Source: Bacteroidales bacterium (GTDB taxonomy: Bacteria > Bacteroidota > Bacteroidia > Bacteroidales > WCHB1-69). Taken from it: DNA of 14,380 bases. Positions within the stretch are counted from its first letter, which is position 1. Each line of letters begins with the position of its first letter. The position numbers were made by a program, and so were the translations under genes. The stretch covers positions 1-14,380 of the forward strand of contig JAFZUH010000134.1 of NCBI GenBank assembly GCA_017618435.1, written 5' to 3'. The notes under the pieces are model-generated. The model saw nothing but the letters and a program-made list of their open reading frames with translations. It was not told the DNA's origin and searched no databases. Below, in pieces: positions 6,666 to 12,933 of the stretch.

Positions 6666-7868
6666 ATGGAAAAATTTGATCCGGCAATGGCAATCAATGC
6701 TGTCGCAGAAGTTTCAGCAGAAAGAGGTGTTAATCCTGATATTAATGATTCCGCTACATTTACCTTTCCCAAAGGTCAATTAATGACAGACACTTTTCAT
6801 GGAGAGGCAGAAGGGTATTTTTTGTATTCCCGTCATTGGAATCCAAGCAATATGGCATTGTGCAAAGCCCTTGCGGCGATGGAAGGCACTCAATCCGCTT
6901 GGGTGACAGGTTCAGGTATGGCTGCCATCACTTGTACTTTGATGGAACTTGCAAAAGCGGGTGATCATATTGTTGCCTCTATGACGGTTTATGGCGGTAC
7001 TTTTGCTTTCTTGAAAAATTATATTATTAATTATGGCGTTGAAGTTACTTTTGTTGATACAACAAATTTGGACGAAGTTCGTAAGGCTTGTAAATCAAAT
7101 ACAAAAGTTATCTATACTGAAACAATGTCCAATCCTCTTTTGAGAATAGCGAATGTGCCTGAATTGAGAAAGATAGCCGATGATTTTGGAGCAAAATTAG
7201 TGGTGGACAACACGTTTACTCCTATGGTTTTTTCTCCTTATCGTTTGGGAGCACATATTGTTGTTTATTCCATGACAAAATATGTAAATGGCAAAAATGA
7301 TTGTGTTGCCGGTGCTATTTGTGCAGATGCGGATTTTATCAATGCATTAATAGATGTAAACAAAGGAACGGCAATGTTGTTGGGACCGGTGTTGGATTCA
7401 TTCCGTTCAACTTCCATTTTGAAAAATTTGTACGATCTTCATATTAGAATGAAAAAACATTCTGAAAATGCAATGTATTTGGCAGAAAGATTCAAAGCAC
7501 TCGGTATAAAAGTAAATTATCCGGGCATGTCAGAACATATAGACCATAAACTAATGGTTGAAGAATACAATGAACAATTCGGTTTTGGCGGAATGATAGC
7601 CATAGACTTGGGAACAGCAGAACGGGCCAATGCATTTATGGAAAAGATGCAGGAAAAAGGTGTGGGCTATCTGGCCGTTTCTTTGGGGTTCTTCCGCACA
7701 TTGTTTTCTTGCAGCGGCAAATCAACTTCAAGCGAAGTGCCTCAAGAATACCAAGACAAAATGGGTATGTCTGAAGGTTTGGTCCGCTATTCCGTTGGTT
7801 TGGACAACGATATGTCAATGACCTTTGATAAAATAGAAGACGCTCTCAAAGAGTTGAAATACATATAA
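6666..7868 (+). CDS. Cys/Met metabolism PLP-dependent enzyme (O-acetylhomoserine sulfhydrylase / gamma-lyase type)
   Basis: This 400-residue fold-type I PLP enzyme belongs to the Cys/Met metabolism family. The PLP lysine is Lys205 in YSMTKYVNG. Asp181 in VVDNTF pairs with the pyridine nitrogen, GSGMAA (82-87) holds the phosphate, Tyr109 in TVYGGT stacks on the ring, and YSRHWNPS (54-61) supplies Tyr54/Arg56 to the neighbouring subunit's active site. Candidate reactions are O-acetylhomoserine sulfhydrylation (homocysteine synthesis), cystathionine gamma-synthesis or lysis, or methionine gamma-lysis. Gly111 stands where I recall a key Cys in Pseudomonas methionine gamma-lyase (YGCTFAF), yet the following TFAF resembles that enzyme, so the substrate stays open. 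The gene has its own promoter and terminator and stands alone. Confidence 0.85.
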   Translation: MEKFDPAMAINAVAEVSAERGVNPDINDSATFTFPKGQLMTDTFHGEAEGYFLYSRHWNPSNMALCKALAAMEGTQSAWVTGSGMAAITCTLMELAKAGDHIVASMTVYGGTFAFLKNYIINYGVEVTFVDTTNLDEVRKACKSNTKVIYTETMSNPLLRIANVPELRKIADDFGAKLVVDNTFTPMVFSPYRLGAHIVVYSMTKYVNGKNDCVAGAICADADFINALIDVNKGTAMLLGPVLDSFRSTSILKNLYDLHIRMKKHSENAMYLAERFKALGIKVNYPGMSEHIDHKLMVEEYNEQFGFGGMIAIDLGTAERANAFMEKMQEKGVGYLAVSLGFFRTLFSCSGKSTSSEVPQEYQDKMGMSEGLVRYSVGLDNDMSMTFDKIEDALKELKYI

Positions 7869-7904
7869 GGGATATTGTTTTAAATAATAATAGTTGTATT
7901 TTAT

Positions 7905-7937
7905 TCATCGCTGATAGTTTCAGCGGTGATTTTTTAT
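7905..7937 (+). terminator. Rho-independent terminator
   Basis: A 10-bp stem with one G-T wobble pair (TCATCGCTGA at 7905-7914, TCAGCGGTGA at 7920-7929), a TAGTT loop and a T-rich tail ends the PLP enzyme transcript. Confidence 0.88.
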
Positions 7938-7998
7938 TCCCTTATTTGAAATTTTACAGACCGTTTTCCTTTTGTAAAAGACAAATCAAAAAATATTA

Positions 7999-8006
7999 TA
8001 CTTTTG
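7999..8006 (+). promoter_or_regulatory. Bacteroidota -7 promoter box for the Mrp-family gene
   Basis: TACTTTTG followed by CAAA matches TAnnTTTG and lies 16 bases before ATG 8023. A TTTG at 7971-7974 is present upstream, but the 24-base gap is longer than the usual 19-21. Confidence 0.7.
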
Positions 8007-8022
8007 CAAAAATTTATATACG

Positions 8023-9213
8023 ATGTTTACAATAGAAAAAACAATTATTCCTCACGTTAAGCACATAGTGGTAGTTGCTTCGGGAAAAGGTGGTGTAGGT
8101 AAATCTACGGTGTCGGTTTTGTTGGCAACAACATTAGCCCGCAAAGGTTACAAAGTCGCTTTGGTAGATGCGGATATTTATGGTCCTTCGGTTCCAAAAA
8201 TGTTCGGTATGGAAGATGAACAACTGATGGCACATACAGTTGATGGAGAAGAACTGATGATACCTATGGAAAAATACGGAGTGAAGTTCAATTCTGTCGG
8301 TTTTGTTGTCAATTCACATCAAGCGGTAATATGGAGAGGACCCTTGGCTGCCAATGTGTTGGGACAATTGTTTACCAAAACCGAATGGGGAGACATAGAT
8401 TATATGATAGTGGATTTTCCTCCGGGGACAGGTGACATACAGTTGTCCGCTTTGCAACAATATAAAATAGATGCCGCCATAGTGGTTACCATTCCGCAAA
8501 TATTATCGGTGAACGATGCCCGAAAGGGTGCCGATATGTTTTCGGAACAAAAACTCAATGTTCCTTTGTTGGGAATTGTGGAAAATATGTCTTGGTTTAC
8601 ACCCCAACAACACCCCGATGAAAAATATTACATATTCGGCAAAGATGGTGGTCAGATGTTGGCATCAGAATTTAATACCAAATTATTGGCTCAAATTCCA
8701 TTGATAACAGAAGTCGGAGAAGCCGTTGAAGAAGGAAACAATCTTTTGGAAAAAAACAATGAAACCATCAATAGGATATTTGACGAAATGGCTGATTATG
8801 TAGTGGAAACTTTGTCAAATCCTGCTTTTGGCCAACATAATGGGAATGTAAAAATTGCTGTTCCTACGGTCAACAATCGGGTAGATGACCATTTCGGACA
8901 TTGCGACCATTATACTATTTTTGAAGTAGATGACAATAAAAATATTGTAAATGAAGAAATTATGTCTGCAGGCGTTGGTTGCGGGTGCAAGTCGGGTATT
9001 GCTTTTGACTTGCGACAAAAAGGTGTAAGCATTATGTTGGCAGGCAATATGGGAGATGGAGCAAGAGAGGTTTTGACTTCAAATAATATCCGTGTGATAA
9101 GAGGGTGTTCAGGTGATATACATGAACTGATACATAATTATCTGGCAGGAAAAATTGCCGACAATGGCGTAGGTTGCAGTGCCCATGAGTGTCATTCCCA
9201 CCAGTGCCATTAA
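8023..9213 (+). CDS. Mrp/NBP35-type ATPase fused to a NifX/NifB-like metallocluster domain
   Basis: This 396-residue protein has two parts. Residues about 12-265 are an Mrp/ApbC-type P-loop ATPase: deviant Walker A GKGGVGKST (21-29), the switch segment DADIYGPS (49-56), the WRGP loop (104-107) and DFPPGTGD (131-138). Residues about 275-375 look like a dinitrogenase iron-molybdenum cofactor domain (NifX/NifB-C type): VKIAVPT, RVDDHFGHC (286-294), GVGCGC (317-322), and LAGNMGDGA. The tail (385-396) has three Cys and four His. The N-terminal DUF59/MIP18 domain common in bacterial Mrp is absent. The Cys-x-x-Cys that usually follows ENMS is also absent (ENMSWFTPQQHPDEKYYIFG, 187-206). The expected role is Fe-S or related metallocluster carriage; the real client is unknown. 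There are no nif genes nearby. Confidence 0.88.
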   Translation: MFTIEKTIIPHVKHIVVVASGKGGVGKSTVSVLLATTLARKGYKVALVDADIYGPSVPKMFGMEDEQLMAHTVDGEELMIPMEKYGVKFNSVGFVVNSHQAVIWRGPLAANVLGQLFTKTEWGDIDYMIVDFPPGTGDIQLSALQQYKIDAAIVVTIPQILSVNDARKGADMFSEQKLNVPLLGIVENMSWFTPQQHPDEKYYIFGKDGGQMLASEFNTKLLAQIPLITEVGEAVEEGNNLLEKNNETINRIFDEMADYVVETLSNPAFGQHNGNVKIAVPTVNNRVDDHFGHCDHYTIFEVDDNKNIVNEEIMSAGVGCGCKSGIAFDLRQKGVSIMLAGNMGDGAREVLTSNNIRVIRGCSGDIHELIHNYLAGKIADNGVGCSAHECHSHQCH

Positions 9214-9231
9214 AAACGTACAAGCAAATGC

Positions 9232-9260
9232 AAAAAGGCAACCTATAAGGTTGCCTTTTT
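9232..9260. terminator. Bidirectional terminator between the Mrp-family gene and thrS
   Basis: A 12-bp perfect stem (AAAAAGGCAACC at 9232-9243, GGTTGCCTTTTT at 9249-9260) with a 5-base loop has a U-tract on either strand. It sits between two convergent genes and can end both. Confidence 0.92.
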
Positions 9261-9288
9261 ATTTAGATTATTTGAAAATCCTTGTTTT

Positions 9289-11229
9289 TTAGTCTTTCTT
9301 TAAAGATGACTGAACGTGTTTTGCAATAAAATCGGCAAAATCATCAATAGACATCACCCCGACATCAATTTGTCCGTGTTGGCGGACAGAAACGGTTTTG
9401 TCGTTTTGTTCTTTTTCGCCGACAATAAGCATATAAGGAACTTTCCGCATTTCGGCATCTCTGATTTTTTTGCCGGTTTTTTCGCCTCTTTCGTCAATGG
9501 AAACACGTACGTCTTTTTCAGACAGAAGAGTTTCCACATATTTTGCATAGTCATGATATTTTTCACTGATAGGCAAGATAACGGCTTGTTCGGGAGTTAG
9601 CCACAATGGGAAATTTCCTCCGGTATGTTCTATCAAAACGGCGACAAAACGTTCCATTGAACCGAACGGAGCCCTATGAATCATAATTGGGCGATGTTTT
9701 TCGTTGTCGCTGCCGATGTATTCCAATCCAAAGCGTTCCGGAAGATTATAGTCCACTTGAATTGTTCCCAATTGCCATTTTCTGCCGATAGCGTCTTTGA
9801 CCATAAAATCCAATTTGGGACCATAGAAAGCCGCTTCGCCTATTTCGACAACCGTGTTTAAGTTTCTTTCTTTTGCCGCTTTCATAATGGCATTTTCCGC
9901 TTTTTGCCAATTTTCGTCTGTCCCGATATATTTTTCTTTATTATTGGGGTCACGCAAAGAAACTTGTGCTATATATTCTTTAAAATCAAGCGTTTTGAAA
10001 ATATATAAAACAATATCTATAACTTTGCAGAATTCTTCTTCCAATTGTTCGGAAGTACAGAAAATATGGGCATCGTCTTGGGTAAATCCTCTCACACGTG
10101 TCAAACCGTGCAATTCTCCGCTTTGTTCGTAACGATAAACGGTGCCGAATTCGGCGATACGAAGGGGCAAATCTTTGTATGAACGGGGTTTGCTTGCATA
10201 AATTTCGCAATGATGAGGACAATTCATCGGTTTAAGGAAAAATTCTTCCCCCTCTTGTGGTGTTGAGATGGGACGGAATGAATCTTGCCCGTATTTTTGA
10301 TAGTGTCCTGATGTTTTGTACAAATCAACGTTGCCGATATGGGGACAAATAACTTGTTGATAGCCGTATGTTTTTTGGACTTTTTTGAGGAAATTTTCCA
10401 GTCTTTCTCTCAATACAGCACCTTTGGGCAACCAAATAGGCAGGCCTGCACCTACTTTTTGGGAGAATGTGAACAATTCGAGTTCTTTGCCTATTTTTCT
10501 ATGGTCGCGTTTTTTTGCTTCTTCTAACAATAAAAGATATTCGTCCAATTCTTTCTTTTTAGGGAAAGTAACGGCATATATTCTTGTCAATTGTTTCCGT
10601 TTTTCATCGCCGCGCCAATAGGCACCTGCCAAACTTAACAGTTTTATTGCCTTGATGGGAGCCATTGAGGTGAGGTGCGGTCCACGACACAAATCGGTGA
10701 AAGTACCGCTGTCGTAGAACGTAATTTTTCCGTCTTCCAAATCCTGAATCAGTTCCAATTTGTATTCATCACCTTTTTTTGTGAAATAGTCCAAGGCTTC
10801 CTGTTTGCTGACTTCTCTTCTGACAACGGCTTGTTTGCTGGCAACAATTTCAGCCATTTTGTCTTCAATTTTTTTGAAATCATCAGAAGATATGTTGTAG
10901 TCAAGAAAGTCAATATCGTAATAAAAACCTGTTTCTATGCATGGTCCTATTCCGAATTTTACTCCCGGATACAATTGTTCTATCGCTTCTGCCATTAGGT
11001 GGGCGGAAGTATGCCAAAATACATTTTTCCCTTCAGGGTCATTCCATGTAAGCAAACGGACATGGGCATCTGTTTCTATGGGACGGGAACTTTCTACTGT
11101 TTGTCCGTTTACCATAGCGGCCAAAACATTTCTTGCCAAACCTTCGCTGATAGAAAGGGCTATTTCGTTCGCAGTAACTCCTTTATTGTACTGTTTTATA
11201 GTGCCATCAGGTAATGTAATGTTTATCAT
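9289..11229 (-). CDS. thrS: Threonyl-tRNA synthetase
   Basis: This 646-residue class II synthetase charges tRNA-Thr. Domain order is the N-terminal TGS domain (MINITLPDG..., 1-61), the editing domain with HxxxH (His73, His77) and CRGPH (Cys181, His185) that clears Ser-tRNA-Thr, the catalytic core (about 245-540), and the anticodon-binding domain (about 545-640). The zinc ligands that select threonine are visible: Cys337 in MNCPHH, His388 in DDAHIF and His518 in IMIHRAP. Motif 2 is FGTVYRYEQSGELHGLTRVRGF (361-382). Start 11229 is chosen because homology begins at MINITLPDG and the -7 box at 11263-11270 falls within the 20-codon extension of the longer frame. In many bacteria infC, rpmI and rplT follow thrS; here nothing follows before the convergent neighbour. 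Confidence 0.97.
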   Translation of the reverse strand: MINITLPDGTIKQYNKGVTANEIALSISEGLARNVLAAMVNGQTVESSRPIETDAHVRLLTWNDPEGKNVFWHTSAHLMAEAIEQLYPGVKFGIGPCIETGFYYDIDFLDYNISSDDFKKIEDKMAEIVASKQAVVRREVSKQEALDYFTKKGDEYKLELIQDLEDGKITFYDSGTFTDLCRGPHLTSMAPIKAIKLLSLAGAYWRGDEKRKQLTRIYAVTFPKKKELDEYLLLLEEAKKRDHRKIGKELELFTFSQKVGAGLPIWLPKGAVLRERLENFLKKVQKTYGYQQVICPHIGNVDLYKTSGHYQKYGQDSFRPISTPQEGEEFFLKPMNCPHHCEIYASKPRSYKDLPLRIAEFGTVYRYEQSGELHGLTRVRGFTQDDAHIFCTSEQLEEEFCKVIDIVLYIFKTLDFKEYIAQVSLRDPNNKEKYIGTDENWQKAENAIMKAAKERNLNTVVEIGEAAFYGPKLDFMVKDAIGRKWQLGTIQVDYNLPERFGLEYIGSDNEKHRPIMIHRAPFGSMERFVAVLIEHTGGNFPLWLTPEQAVILPISEKYHDYAKYVETLLSEKDVRVSIDERGEKTGKKIRDAEMRKVPYMLIVGEKEQNDKTVSVRQHGQIDVGVMSIDDFADFIAKHVQSSLKKD

Positions 11230-11262
11230 AAAATGTTCTTTTTTAATTAAACCTGTAAAACG

Positions 11263-11270
11263 CAAAGATA
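11263..11270 (-). promoter_or_regulatory. Bacteroidota -7 promoter box for thrS
   Basis: Read on the minus strand, TATCTTTG matches TAnnTTTG. It lies 33 bases upstream of ATG 11229 and gives a leader of about 25-30 bases, which is too short for a T-box or other large riboswitch. Confidence 0.7.
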
Positions 11271-11402
11271 ACACAAAAATCAATTTCATTTATTATAAAT
11301 GAGATAATTTTTCCAAAAGCGGAATTTATAGGTTCAAGTTGGAATATTATACTTTTTTAGAACTTTATCTCCAATAAGTACGTTGTATAAGAATAAAAAA
11401 TT

Positions 11403-11410
11403 GTACTTTT
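11403..11410 (+). promoter_or_regulatory. Bacteroidota -7 promoter box for the structured RNA / HTH gene
   Basis: TACTTTTG matches TAnnTTTG, and TTG at 11383-11385 lies 17 bases upstream as a possible -33 element. The predicted transcript starts near 11416. It would first produce an AT-rich leader, then the structured RNA at about 11464-11644. I see no separate promoter for the HTH gene further down. The rest of 11290-11402 shows nothing else I can support. Confidence 0.6.
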
Positions 11411-11463
11411 GTACCAATACATTATGATGAATATAGTATATAGATAAAGTAGAAAAGAAATAA

Positions 11464-11644
11464 CAGCGAACTTTGGTTCTTGTTCGTGATAGTTGGAAGT
11501 CCGCCAAACATTCAATATACATCACACAGAATGAGAAGTATAAGAGTTCTTGCCCTTGGCGTGAACCATTACTTACTTATGTGTGATTTGGTATAGGCGG
11601 ACACCACAACAATCGTAAGCAACGGAATGGTGAACGCCTTTTTT
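11464..11644 (+). ncRNA. Long rod-like structured RNA with 3' U-tract (candidate 6S-like RNA or leader)
   Basis: There is no coding frame, but the arms pair along the length. From outside in: GCG 11466-11468 with CGC 11635-11637; TTC 11477-11479 with GAA 11625-11627; TTGTT 11480-11484 with AGCAA 11618-11622; GAT 11488-11490 with ATC 11612-11614; GTTG 11492-11495 with CAAC 11607-11610; GTCCGCC 11499-11505 with GGCGGAC 11596-11602; a 10-base one-sided bulge; TATAC 11516-11520 with GTATA 11591-11595; ATCACACA 11521-11528 with TGTGTGAT 11580-11587. An apical hairpin (11546-11566) has one mismatch. CC plus six T (11637-11644) follows. A single imperfect rod of about 180 bases with a central asymmetric bulge, its own promoter and a U-tract is the architecture of 6S RNA. 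The bulge lacks an obvious 6S sequence signature that I can recall, so a cis-acting leader of the HTH gene remains possible. Confidence 0.6.
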
Positions 11645-11682
11645 AGTTGCCATAGCACCAAAGACCATCAATATGGAAGCCT

Positions 11683-11922
11683 ATGGATGAAAATTATCAT
11701 ATCGGGAGAGAGATAAAAAAACATATAGAAACCAATGGTATAAAAATAGGGTGGCTTTGTCAGCATTTGCATTGCCACCGCAACACCATTTACAATATAT
11801 ACAAACGCAAATGGATAGACACGCAGATGTTGATGCGTATTTCCAAAGTACTGAAACGTGATTTTTTTGCGGAATTCTCGCAATATTACCAAGAACACAA
11901 AACAGAAGATATTGACAGATAG
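11683..11922 (+). CDS. Small helix-turn-helix DNA-binding protein
   Basis: This 79-residue protein has a single XRE/Cro-like helix-turn-helix at about 20-62: GWLCQHLHCHRNTIYNIYKR has the helix-turn-recognition-helix pattern, followed by an IDTQMLMRISKVL helix. Short HTH proteins ending in a similar DFFAEFS stretch are common in Bacteroidales genomes, often without a known target. It starts 38 bases after the U-tract of the structured RNA and has no TAnnTTTG box of its own, so expression probably depends on read-through or attenuation from the 11403 promoter. A 6-codon frame (ATG 11673 to TGA 11688) overlaps its start, and a perfect hairpin begins within its stop codon region. ATG 11683 is the only start that keeps the whole HTH. 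Confidence 0.75.
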   Translation: MDENYHIGREIKKHIETNGIKIGWLCQHLHCHRNTIYNIYKRKWIDTQMLMRISKVLKRDFFAEFSQYYQEHKTEDIDR

Positions 11923-11940
11923 CACTTTGTGTAAAGTGCT
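11921..11940 (+). other. Perfect hairpin overlapping the HTH gene's stop codon
   Basis: AGCACTTT (11921-11928) and AAAGTGCT (11933-11940) form an 8-bp perfect inverted repeat with a GTGT loop, beginning inside the TAG stop (11920-11922). No T-tract follows, so it is not a standard terminator. It could be a binding site, an mRNA 3'-end stabiliser or chance. The rest of 11941-12099 shows no gene; TACCTTTG at 11986-11993 resembles a -7 box but leads only into the antisense of the next gene. Confidence 0.55.
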
Positions 11941-12099
11941 GATATTATTGTGCAGCCCCAATGAATGCTAAAAACAATAAGATGATACCTTTGCTTGTTG
12001 AATATTTTTAAGCCAAAAACGTATAAAGATAAATTGTGGGATTAAGAGTGATTTTGGAAAATGTTGAAAATATGCAATTTGCGATAGCGTAATTTAGTC

Positions 12100-12669
12100 T
12101 TACACTCGTACCACTTTGGTGAGGCCGCCTTGTTTCCCCGCCACAAAGAGCCGTGGTTTTTCTCCGTTGTGTATCAAATTGTTGATATAGAGAGGTTCAC
12201 CGATGATGAAACGTTCGCAGCGGAAGGTGTCACCGGCTGTTATTTTGGAGTTTTCAGCCTCGATGGTCTCGAACTGCCCGTTGCCGAGGCATTTCAATAG
12301 AAGTCGGCGTTGGGGTTCCCAATATATCTCCAGCATTTCATTGGTGTCGATGTCTTCAGCAAGCAGGGCGTTGGTGATGATAAAATGCGAACTGCGTTTC
12401 TTTTTGTCTCCGCAACGGTCGGCCACGTAAGTCTTCCAGTCGGAATACCCCAAAAAACGGGAGAGGATATTGAGGCTGTCTTCTCGTATGCCTTGGTATC
12501 CCTCAACATAGCCCCAAATCCTTTTCAGAGTAGTAACACTGAGATGGGTTCCCCGTTCTTTCATTTGGTACTCAAGTATCACAAAATTCTTGCTGGTGTT
12601 CAGCGTGAGGTCGCACGACTCTTCTACATCGTGTTTAAGTTTCTCTAAATAAGAGGCTTCTATTTTCAT
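12100..12669 (-). CDS. WGY-motif protein of unknown function, divergent from the protein kinase
   Basis: This is a 189-residue soluble protein with no signal peptide or membrane segment. The N-terminal half (about 8-80) carries a pattern I recognise from many unnamed Bacteroidota proteins: a helical start, then LSVTTLKRIWGY (43-54), then SLNILSRFLGYSDWKTYV (65-82). It resembles a helix-turn-helix-like module, which is an inference. A Lys-rich break (88-92) leads to a beta-rich C-terminal half (about 95-189) with IYWEPQRRLLLKCLG, AGDTF and a FIIGEPL turn. No catalytic residues stand out. Start 12669 (ATG) is chosen over the TTG at 12691-12693, because that TTG is part of the -7 box TAATTTTG (12691-12698). 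The sampled line 12421-12480 is 52% G+C by hand count. No terminator is visible downstream. The divergent kinase gene suggests a shared function. Confidence 0.7.
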   Translation of the reverse strand: MKIEASYLEKLKHDVEESCDLTLNTSKNFVILEYQMKERGTHLSVTTLKRIWGYVEGYQGIREDSLNILSRFLGYSDWKTYVADRCGDKKKRSSHFIITNALLAEDIDTNEMLEIYWEPQRRLLLKCLGNGQFETIEAENSKITAGDTFRCERFIIGEPLYINNLIHNGEKPRLFVAGKQGGLTKVVRV

Positions 12670-12690
12670 TGACTTGGTGTTTTTGTTTGG

Positions 12691-12698
12691 CAAAATTA
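12691..12698 (-). promoter_or_regulatory. Bacteroidota -7 promoter box for the WGY-motif gene
   Basis: On the minus strand TAATTTTG matches TAnnTTTG and is 21 bases upstream of ATG 12669. It overlaps the alternative TTG start, which therefore cannot be within the transcript if this box is used. Confidence 0.6.
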
Positions 12699-12921
12699 CA
12701 AAAAAAATCGTTTGTTTTTGTTCTGTTTTATCGCTGTAATATTAGGCAGTTACGATATTTTTTATGCGACTATGTAGGGAGTGTAATTTGTTGTAAATAG
12801 GAATATTATGTATTTTCTTTTGTGTTTTCCGATGTGCGGGCAGGCGAAATCGATGAAGTGTAATAATTGATTTTGGATGCAAAGTTGGAGATATGTAACC
12901 GTCGTATTCTTTATTTTTTTG

Positions 12922-12929
12922 TATTTTTG
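12922..12929 (+). promoter_or_regulatory. Bacteroidota -7 promoter box for the kinase gene
   Basis: TATTTTTG, continuing as CAA, matches TAnnTTTG and lies only 4 bases before ATG 12934, which predicts a leaderless or nearly leaderless mRNA. The intergenic region 12699-12921 between the two divergent genes is AT-rich; I see no further site in it that I can support. Confidence 0.55.
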
Positions 12930-12933
12930 CAAT

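Noticed and set aside
8023..9213. Nitrogen-fixation gene assignment for the NifX-like domain
   Set aside because: The domain is also found in proteins of non-fixing bacteria, and no other nif gene is in the window.
11230..11289. Hydrophobic N-terminal extension of thrS (MKLIFVLSLRF...)
   Set aside because: The -7 box at 11263-11270 lies within it, and the TGS domain starts at MINITLPDG. A signal-like stretch on a cytoplasmic synthetase is not credible.
11986..11993. TACCTTTG on the plus strand as a promoter
   Set aside because: It fits the -7 pattern but has no -33 element and no plus-strand gene downstream. It might make an antisense RNA, but nothing else supports that.
12670..12693. TTG start adding 8 residues to the WGY-motif protein
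   Set aside because: The TTG is part of the promoter box TAATTTTG, so it would not be in the transcript; ATG 12669 is preferred.
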